Below, piece after piece: positions 55,601 through 64,000 of a stretch of DNA of 64,000 nt. This DNA comes from Epiperipatus broadwayi. Lineage: Eukaryota; Onychophora; Udeonychophora; Euonychophora; Peripatidae. A model generated the notes under the pieces. The model saw only the letters and a list, made by a program, of their open reading frames with translations. It was not told the DNA's origin and made no database searches. Position 1 is the first letter of the stretch; each line of letters opens with the position of its first letter. The stretch lies in assembly GCA_028023455.1 (NCBI GenBank), contig JAQFVV010000023.1:2159501-2223500 (forward strand), written 5' to 3'. The position numbers and the translations under genes are program-made.

Positions 55601-57460
55601 TACGTTTAGTTACTCAACCTGCTTTCTATTAGAGAACTCATCAAGTAATAACGAAAACGTTTGTTGTTACATTAGCCTGATGACTAAATAAATAAATTGC
55701 TTTAAAAATTATATTTCTTTCAATTGAAAGATTTTTAACAAAAAAAAAAAGGTAAAAAAAAAAAAACACTGCGATTACATGAGGGGTGATGGCGGCAGTA
55801 TTAATAAAGATTAATTAAATTACCATTTTACTTTCTAAATGTAATTACTGGCGTTTTATTATTATTATCACCAATGTTTTTAATAGTATGTTTGGAAAGT
55901 TTAATTTGAGTTGCTCTTATTTATGGCCCTGCAAGTTGCCCAGAAGTGGTCTTGTGTGGAATGTGGATTTGCTGTTGAAAAACAAGAAATAGAACTTGCA
56001 AAAGTGCTTTAGCTGTTAGCTATAAGTTATGAACCTTTGCTCAGGTTGATTCATCATGGCTAAAGGCGGCGTCTGTGGAAGTTTACTGATAAACTATCTA
56101 GGAGGGGAGCAGGGTGGGGAATAAGGAAAAAATAAAAATTGTTAAACTGTAGGGAAATTCGGTATTTTTCAAAGTTTTTTTTTTACCTTATATTACTAAC
56201 ATAATAAATTGAAATTTGTTTTGAGCTTTGGGATATAAATTCTATCAAAATAACATTAAAACAATTTTCTATTAATTCGCTGAAATAATTATAATGATAC
56301 AATAATACTTGAATGAACTAATTGATAAAAGATTTCTGTATACAGTGTATGATTATGTCTATGCACAAACACGCACAGTGTTTGACGAATTATTAAAAAT
56401 TTCCCCATTTCCTTTTTTTTTTAAATATATATATACTGTTATTTTTATTTAGTATGTGTTTGCAAGTATATTGTTTTGCATGTTGCTTTAGCTTACTTGA
56501 ATATCATCAGCGATTGATATGAAAAAAATATCCAAACTCGGTCAAACTTTTCAGTATCTTAATTTAGCTTTAAAAAAATCTCTTTCTTGTTATTTGCCTT
56601 AGCTGTTGCACGCACTGTTCCAAAAGAGTGATCGAAGTAAGTAAATAAAAAAGTACTACAATACAATCAAGTGATAATATTTGTTTGATATATATATAGT
56701 AAGTGTATGCTCACTTTCTCTAGAGATCACATGATATGTTCGAGTACCATACCATAATGAAAGATTGAGAACAACAGTTGCTCTCACGTAACCATACTGA
56801 GAATTTTTTTTTCCAACAGGGAATCAATTCGGGAACTCTTAGTTTTTTTTTCAAATCTAATTGGGGGGGGGGGACTCTTTGGTTTGCAGTATTTTTCCAA
56901 TCAATCATAGAAATTGCATTTATATTGCTCTCATGTTGTCTTACTGCTCTTTATAGATTAATGTAGGAATCGAATGGCAGACTGAAGAAGTAAAGATTCT
57001 CTAATTAATTTATAGCTGAATGAAATTAAATAAAATATTAATTTGGTCAATTTTTGTATTCAATGTATCAGCAGAGAACTTAAATATCGTATGCATGACT
57101 TCGCGAATAACAAACTATATAATAATTATTTATCTCACTAACCCAGGTTGCCTCAGATTTATTTTACGTTCAAGTTAAAAATATTTAGACTGCCTGTTTG
57201 TGGGGGCCAATCACTGAAAAAGTTTATGCTTATTTAGACATCATCAATCAGCAACCTAAAAAGTATCTCAGCTAAACTTTTCATTATCTTAATATAACCT
57301 TTAAAATCTTTTCATATTTGTTGTTCACCCCTTAATTATTGCATATACTATTTACTGACATTTAACCATAAATACATTTTTCTATTTTTGTAATTATCTC
57401 CAAATGAATATATATATAAGTCAGACATTGTCATCATTATTTTAAATTATTGTCAATCCT
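52625..57460. other. mostly AT-rich sequence, no gene recognised
   Basis: A GC-richer part at 53040-53350 (gccgcacacccc, ctatggaaggggatag) is unassigned. Short CpG words with possible conservation occur at 55770-55800 (gaggggtgatggcggcag) and 56055-56115. A SINE-like trace lies at 55050-55140. Frames at 52333-52569, 54876-55058 and 56720-56966 show no domain. A G run is at 56863-56872. Confidence 0.4.
54295..54377. repeat. 45-bp tandem duplication
   Basis: AATTAGTATTGAGAATATAA followed by TACTTAGTTCTGTAAT occurs at 54295 and again at 54340, with almost no difference. It is a recent local duplication. Confidence 0.85.
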
Positions 57461-57464
57461 TTAT

Positions 57465-58560
57465 GGGATGAAGCTCTCTCCAAGTTCAGTCCAGTTTCTC
57501 TGATCCCTAGCTTTACGTTTTCACATCGTACTAACAAACTTTTTTACTTCATTTATCCATCTCACATGGGATCTCTTTCTAAATTTTTTACAATCTCGGT
57601 AGAAATTTTACTGGTCAGTTGCTGCTTTTTTGTACCAGCTATCTTTATTGCAGTTTCAAAACTATATCACTTATCTTTGTATTGATTTTCTTGAAATCTG
57701 AAATTCAAAATCTATTAATATTTGAAAATGATTTGCAAGTTCTAATTTAAATTCATTGGAATGTTTCTGAAGATTAGGAATATCAACTGTGAATATTGTT
57801 TTTCTTAATATTTATTATCTTTCTACTTTTGCATTAACATGTATCTTACTAATCGATGATCACTTCCTGTGTTGAATTTATTATGAACATTGCAATCTTG
57901 AAATACATATTTTCTGTTGGTCAAAATGTAATTCAATTCTGTTGTACCTTCATTTGGATGCTTCCATCCCATTTCTGTTTTAACATTTTTTTTTTTTTTT
58001 TTAATCTTATAAAGTTTTTCTTTTTCTGCAAATTCCAGAAATCTTTGTCCTATCTCATTTCTATCACCATAACCAAATTTACCTACAGCACTTTGTAGCA
58101 TTAAAGTTTCCCATGACAATTTTAAACTCTTGTTTAACCTTTTGTACATCTATATAATTCTCTATTTCTTCATCATAATGAGAACTTGATAGGGTATAAA
58201 TCTGAATTATCTGTATTTGATATCTGTTACTAAATTAAATAACTAATCATGCCACTCTGTCAGATACACCATCAGTCTCCATAATATTTTTTCATCCACT
58301 TTTTATTTATAATGAATCCTACTCCATTTGTACTTTTGATGTTGATGCCTTTGTAATATAGTACATGTCCACTTTTTAAATCAATTATTTCTTCACTTTT
58401 TCTTTTAACTTCACAAAATCAAATAATATCCCATTTAATGTTAGATAGTTCTTCCAATTTTTGCAAGCTTCCTTCACTTCAAATTGATCTGCAGTTGTAA
58501 ATGCCTGAATAAAAGGTTGTCATCAAATTGCAGCCTGGGTCTGCAATCAGAAGATTCTTA
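57465..58560 (-). pseudogene. RTE-type LINE, apurinic endonuclease domain relic
   Basis: Minus-strand pieces in order cover the endonuclease and the start of the linker. TADQFEVKEACKN and a LKSGHVLYYKG-like block lie near 58350-58480. GVSDRVA is at about 58245, followed by YQIQIIQIYTLSSSHYDEE. The clear 108-residue frame at 57823-58149 has GKFGYGDRNEIGQRFLEFA, NEGTTELNYILTNRK and NKFNTGSDHRLVRYML. The SDHRLV block is the C-terminal catalytic motif of the endonuclease. Downstream, AIKIAGTKKQQLTSKIS at about 57600 leads toward the missing reverse transcriptase. Frames shift several times. An A-run (Lys repeat) is inserted near 58000. Confidence 0.75.
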
Positions 58561-58604
58561 GCACCCTCCGCCTTCTGCCATTAACCACTGCCTTGTCTAG
58601 TGAC

Positions 58605-59055
58605 TTATAGCCTCCTGGGAATAAGGGCCATGATTTATTTTCATCTGTCATTATTGTAAATATCTATTAGAAAATTTTTTTTCCATTCACCCACACATTC
58701 AAAATTCAAGTGACATTTCAGTTAAGAGCTATCGGGCAACTGAGAAGAAAGGCCATGGTATTTTTGATCTTAAAACTCAGAGATAAAAAACCAGTAAACT
58801 CACTGTGCTGACTAATGCGTGTTGGCGAGCAGCCCATCTGTGTTCATATATTATATGAATAATCACATAGTAATAACAGCTACAACAACAAGAATGTATG
58901 GAATGGACCTTAGGAAATTTTCTGGTTTTATTCCTTTAAGGCCTTCAAGAGGAATCATTAGGTCTCTTTTCAGTTTTTTTTTTTTTAATGGAATCACATA
59001 TGACTATATGTAAACATTAGGAACACATAATTATCTCTATATTAAATTTTGAAGA
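58605..59055. other. unassigned sequence, no gene recognised
   Basis: The frame at 58819-59013 has no domain. A tRNA-like trace may exist at 58800-58850 (gctgactaatgcgtgttggcg), too short to call. Confidence 0.35.
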
Positions 59056-59059
59056 AACT

Positions 59060-59240
59060 TTTAATGTTGTTAATGTCACATATCCATTTTCTATATCTAT
59101 AATCTAGATTTAGGCCAGTTGAAACTTAATTTTGTTATGTTCCAATCAATTCCCCCCCCCCCCAAGTATTTGGTCCATAACTAACAAAGCTAACCATCTA
59201 ATATTGATTGGGAAATGGGTATATAATTCTTGTTGAAATG
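59060..59240 (+). mobile_element. SINE family T body fragment with C run
   Basis: The segment CCATAACTAACAAAGCTAACC and ATTGATTGGGAAATGGGTAT resembles the body at 1740-1800. A run of about 12 C lies at 59152-59163. No head is visible. Confidence 0.35.
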
Positions 59241-59244
59241 AAAA

Positions 59245-62200
59245 GTTGCTCAAACTGCAATGGGCAAGTTCAATGTTTCTTTTTAATTTAAAAACAGTTT
59301 TATTTTTGCGTTAAAATTTATGATGTACGTCTAAAATTGAAAAACTGAAATAAGTTGTATATTAAGATGGCGGTAATCATTAACAATATAACTGACCATG
59401 TGTTGCTGACTATTTTAGTTACCTATGAGGAGAGAATTGAACATATGTATATATTGAGTATATTTTTACATAATCATTTCCAAACTCAATAATGAATATT
59501 TTATTATTGGTTAATTTCTAGACTAATGAATGTCTATTAAAAATTATTAATTTCCAAACTTTTTTCACATGTTTTTTTTTTTTTAATCTTTTTTTTTTAA
59601 ATGTAGTATTTTTTTTTTCTAGAGGGCGGAAGTTGTCAAATACTTGAGCAAACATATCACAAACTTATTCATCTTTTTTTGAAAATCAGATTGGAAAGGG
59701 GGGGGGGCGGATTTAAAAGAACTCTACCTTAAACTGCACTTACAAGATGGAATGTGTTGATAAAGAAGTAATGTCCCTGTTAGGCTTAATCTGAAATAAG
59801 TGAAAGTGGTGGACAGAGCAAAACAACTCAAAACAGGAAACAGTAATCAAACAGATCATCTTCAGATCAGAAGCAGCAGTGCTATAAATGAACGCATTTA
59901 CCTGGAAGGGATACTATAAAATTTAATACTATACATATAGAGAGAAAGCAGAAGTGTCGTTAAATACAATTTCTAACTTCAGTATTAAACGTATTTATTA
60001 TATAGAAGTAAGATATGGATTCCTATGAAAATATGTAAAGTTACTGGGAAAAAATAATCATTCAAATGTTTCATAGTGATAAAATTAATTGGTATACTTT
60101 TCAGTTTGTTAAAAATGATCGAATTGAATCTACAATTATAAGAGTACGTTTTCATTGGATTGAGCATGTGAAATGAATGCAGAGTAACAACCCCCTTCCC
60201 CAAATTCATATTTTTGTGTGAAAAACCGACATTTTTATAAAGTTTATTTCGGACTATCTAAAGAAATGCAATTATGATTGGGAGGATATGAATAGATATT
60301 GCAGAAATGGACCATAAAAGATTTTGAAGAGCTACTACAATTAGTCAAAAGTTGAAATCTTTCAGAAAGAAAAAATTACGCCAGGGATTTAAAAAATAAT
60401 ATATTTGGGCATGTTTGTTTAGTCATTTCAAAATGCATTATTTGTTTTAGGTTTTCTTTCTCAATTTTTGGAGTTAGAGTAGTTAATGTTATTTACAAAT
60501 GTTTACTATTAGTGATTTATTTTAATATTCCCAATCTGGACAGCTTGGTTAATTAATAGAGTGTTATATTTTTGATCTTATTAGCATATCTAGTGATAAG
60601 GCAGTTTGATTCAGGTTAAAGTTTCTAGATGAATTCCCATTTGAATGCAAGAAAATATTTAGGTCAGACTTTTCAAACATTGTCAAAGTCTCAGTTAATA
60701 TTGCATGTTGATTATTAAAAATACATTTCTTCCTATGTACAATCATCAAGTGTTTATCTAACTTATTATTTTTAGCTAGTCACAGACAGATAGAAGTCTT
60801 TTCAGCATTAGGCCAGTAAATTCTATTATTTCTTCAATCTCCAAGTTAAGATGGTCAGTAAAGATATGTTTCTTTTATCATAATCTATTTACACATTAAA
60901 CAACCCCACAAATGATCCTTTTATGGATAGTTTGAAACCTTATTAAATCCAGGAAAAATTATAGCAACTATTATGATGCATAAAAATTATAATTTATAGG
61001 GATAAGAGTATGTCATTACATTTAACCGAAGCAAGAGGTTGAATGTAAATGAACATACCAGCAGTATTGCTGAACCATATAGCATTATTTTATCAGCAGT
61101 ATGCAATGTAAAGAAGTAAATATGTAAAAAAAAAAAAATAGTGCATTTCTGTGCAAACAATGAATCTGCAAGACAAATGAATCTAAAAAACCTATAGATA
61201 ATAATAATTAAATAGTTAATTACTTGGGAAGATGGTTCTAGCATCAGAAATGACAGGTTGAACTTCAATCCAGAAATATTTCATTTTCATGTTCTTCACT
61301 CTGCATCTGAACTAAACCAAACTGGACAGAAAAAATTATAGCTTAAAAAAACTTTCCAAGTGATGAAGATGATAATTGTAAAAATGAAGGGAAAAAAAAG
61401 AAAAAAGGTAGACTTATTATTGATAATTTAATTGAATCTCTGGGTGTTTTAATGAAATGTTAAAAAAATTAACATTTAGTTAATGTAAGAAAAATCATAC
61501 CAGGAAAGAGTAAAAGCATTTAACAGCAACTCCTTGGAAGTGCTTAAAGACATAACAGAAAAACAGCAGCACTGATTGTAAGTCAGTATGCAGTAAATTT
61601 GAATTTAATTAATAATCTTTCCTAATGGACAATGATTACGTTGCAGCTCAGCAACATAACATTAACGCTACAATTAATTGGTATATTATACCCCTCATGA
61701 GAAAAGTATTATTTTATAATTAAGATTCCAAATAGATGTTTAAAATAAGTAAACAAATTACAAATAATTTTTAAATGATTTTATTTTGAAATAGAACACT
61801 TACTGCAAGATTTTTTATGTGTTCTATGCAAATTTTTTAGCTACACATTCTGCAGATGTAAAAAGTTTTTCATTTCAATTGAGTTGGACATTGATGGCAA
61901 GTTTTTTTATGTTGAGTCAGTTGTTATCTAGATATTTGTCATTGCCATTATTAGTAGCTTAAGATCTTCCTAATGCTCCTAAAATACTGAAACAGTAAGG
62001 TCTGCTTTGCAGATCTTCGTATCACCTTTTCTCACCTACTTCCTACCCTCATACCCTAGTTTGAACCCCAATCTATTGTAGTGTGTCTGCAATACGGTTT
62101 TATACCGAAAATCCCGCCTAATTTTAAACCATGAATACAATGCTCATATTATATATATAACTCATTTCCAAATAAATAAAAGATTATAGATTATGTATAT

Positions 62201-62805
62201 GTTCCCATAATTTTGATTTATTAAAAAGTAGGTTATATAAGTCGTAATTGCGCACACACTATGATATGCATTTTAAAATTTATCAAAATTATAAATTGTT
62301 AAAGTTATTTTGTTTGAATCTATTTACAAATATATTACTGTCGTAATATATTTTGATTTAAAATAAAATTCATTTAGTAAATATTCGTTTAGTAAATAGA
62401 TTCAAATATTGCAATTTAAAAAGTAAAATCATTTTCTTTAATTTAATAAAAGTTATTCCAAATATTTCTGTTAAAATAAATGATGGACAATAGTTTAATT
62501 AGTTAATATTATATAAGTTTATCTAAAAACAGCAGATGTCCACTTAAGGTTTTCTTTAATTAGTAAAAGTAATTTTTAATTAAATCTAGTTTGTAATTCG
62601 AATGTCGACAGGGAAATTAACAAAAGAAATTAATTAATGTTGAATTCCTTTAGACATTCGGATAGATTTAATTACAGCTGATAAGTCCAATATATTTTTG
62701 TAATGCTCCAGGGCAGTTCTATTGTTAAATTCTACTATAAAAGGGAGGATTTTCTTTTGTTCTTCTTCTAATGTTTCTAAGAGAAATCATTCTGAGGTCT
62801 AATGT
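59245..62805. other. AT-rich sequence, no gene recognised
   Basis: A G run is at about 59698-59707. Frames at 59985-60209, 60564-60749 and 60987-61268 show no domain. Nothing else is supported. Confidence 0.4.
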
Positions 62806-62807
62806 GT

Positions 62808-63011
62808 CTAACCAAAATTATTGTAGTAATTTGTAAATCTTGACATGACAGAGTAGAGTGCAAGAAGGCTATTTCTCTCCGAAATGGTCATATGCTGCCG
62901 TAGACCATCGGAAGTTATCACACAAGGAACCCCGGAACTGCTGCTGCTGCCAAAAATATGAACATTTTCAGATTTTGCTGTTAAATTATATAAAAACCTG
63001 CCGACCATCAA
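62808..63011 (-). CDS. possible exon-like open frame, unrecognised (speculative)
   Basis: The minus-strand frame reads MMVGRFLYNLTAKSENVHIF, then a Ser-rich GSSSSSGVP, CVITSDGLRQHMT and a final RFTNYYNNFG before the stop. Base composition is GC-richer than the surroundings, with several CpG. The ending TTTTG-GTTAG could be a weak donor site. The opposite strand is open as well (62858-63067), so composition alone may explain it. I recognise no family. It could be an exon, a conserved noncoding element or chance. Confidence 0.15.
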   Translation of the reverse strand: MMVGRFLYNLTAKSENVHIFGSSSSSGVPCVITSDGLRQHMTISERNSLLALYSVMSRFTNYYNNFG

Positions 63012-63069
63012 TCTACCTAAAATGCTTCTCCAGAGGTAACCCTAAATTAACCCAAGAGCTCTTGTGATA

Positions 63070-64000
63070 ACTAACATGCTATAGCTATTTTAAATTGTTT
63101 TCTGATATTTCACATAACTTCATTATGTATTTCTTTAACGTGTTTAAATATACTCAACATTTTGCTCTCTATCCTTGGGTTAATATTTTCTATTTATTAA
63201 GCTTTCTGTTATTTTATTATGATAATGTGTCAGAATTGTCTTTGACCGAGTGAATTATTCTTTTTGTTGAAACTAAGACGCCGCTATAAAGGCATATTTT
63301 AAATTTCTAAATAATTTCCAATTTTTATTATCTTGCAAATCACTCGTTCGAGGGCGATTCTTTTCTTTAATATATAATATAATCACATAGTTTAAAATCT
63401 ACATGTTATTGATTTTAATCTACTATGAGAGTATGTGCGAGGTCAATGATTTAAATGTGTCCCCAAATGCATGATTGCGTATATAAATCTATACTTACTT
63501 TTCAAACCTGCAAGCATGCATTTTCTTATTTTAATTACCGTGTTCTACTTTAATTACAAAGTTCATCATTGACGTCGAGAATGTGCGGACCCTTTTAAAT
63601 GAATTTTTGGGAATTTGATTGGGCATTTCTCTTAATCCAAGTAAAACCCATTTAGATGTTTTATATATACTAGTCTTGTATTGCTGGTACATGAATTGGT
63701 TGTTGAGACCGCTTCGTTTTACTTCTCCAAGGATTCTTTACACGGCTAAGTCCATTCTCTTCGTTTGCGGTTTCCAGGCAGAGTGTGTTCCCAAGTGACA
63801 CACCTGGGAATTAAACGCAATCGTCACCCAGTTGCTAAGTTTCGGCTATTCATCAAAATACTTTCCTATGGGTTAGCGGCGAGACGCCCTCCGTAATCAT
63901 TCCGGATATTCGATATTGTTTTATTTTATATTTATTTTACAAAGCATCCATGACTTAAACGTGTCACACCCTCCAACTTTAATAAATTCATTATCAGCAA
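63070..64000. other. right end of window, partly GC-richer, no gene recognised
   Basis: From about 63560 the sequence has more CpG (gacgtcgagaatgtgcgg, agaccgcttcg, gttagcggcgagacg). No reading frame or RNA motif is recognisable. It might lie close to a gene or a regulatory element outside the window. Confidence 0.35.

Noticed and set aside
57856-58098. Plus-strand open frame rich in Phe
   Set aside because: It is antisense to the LINE endonuclease frame, and the Phe run is the complement of a Lys run.

Overview
This is a eukaryotic, animal-type window: very AT-rich, with no operons, no intact long host gene, many decayed transposable elements, microsatellites, mononucleotide runs and tRNA-derived short repeats. 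The mix of tRNA-like SINEs, a Penelope-like element (PLE), RTE-type LINE relics, hAT, Tigger and Gypsy remnants would fit a mollusc, possibly a cephalopod. That assignment is an inference from style, not from a marker gene. Every open frame I could identify belongs to a mobile element. Two short stretches are offered only as weak candidates for host exons.

Layout. 0-0.85 kb: Tigger/pogo transposase relic, minus strand. 1.6-2.3 kb: tRNA-type SINE and a hammerhead-bearing repeat. 5.2-10.0 kb: a nested block with a family 2 repeat split by a family 1 inverted dimer, a hAT C-terminal relic, and a head-to-head Penelope palindrome with two GIY-YIG endonuclease copies. 11.3-15.4 kb: further family 2 and family 1 insertions. 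16.4-18.7 kb: a cluster of Gln-tRNA-like SINE heads. 19.2-22 kb: an internally deleted Gypsy-type LTR element, minus strand. 27.9-28.4 kb: LINE reverse transcriptase relic. 32.4-33.6 kb: a second LINE relic interrupted by a palindromic SINE dimer. 35.3 kb: family 3 palindrome. 37.7-38.35 kb: a third LINE reverse transcriptase relic. 41.7-44.2 kb: a hAT element with both termini and its 8-bp target duplication. 45.8-46.3 kb: another palindromic dimer. 50.0-50.6 kb: tRNA-like pseudogene and a full divergent family 1 copy. 57.6-58.6 kb: RTE-type LINE endonuclease relic. The rest is AT-rich sequence without recognisable genes.

The main signal is a set of three non-autonomous repeat families that carry hammerhead self-cleaving ribozyme motifs. 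Family 1 (about 445-465 bp unit) and family 2 keep the conserved core (CUGANGA, GAAA, and UH before the cleavage site) with three matching helices. They show compensatory changes, or CpG-type decay of one ancestral core. Four insertions of families 1 and 2 are inverted dimers flanked by 11-15 bp target duplications, and two of them also contain more than one unit in tandem. The Penelope element in the window has the same inverted layout. I infer that these families are retrozyme-like or Penelope-derived non-autonomous elements that probably depend on Penelope reverse transcriptase/GIY-YIG machinery. Hammerheads in Penelope elements and animal retrozymes are known as a class. These families and their inverted-dimer insertion habit are what deserve checking.
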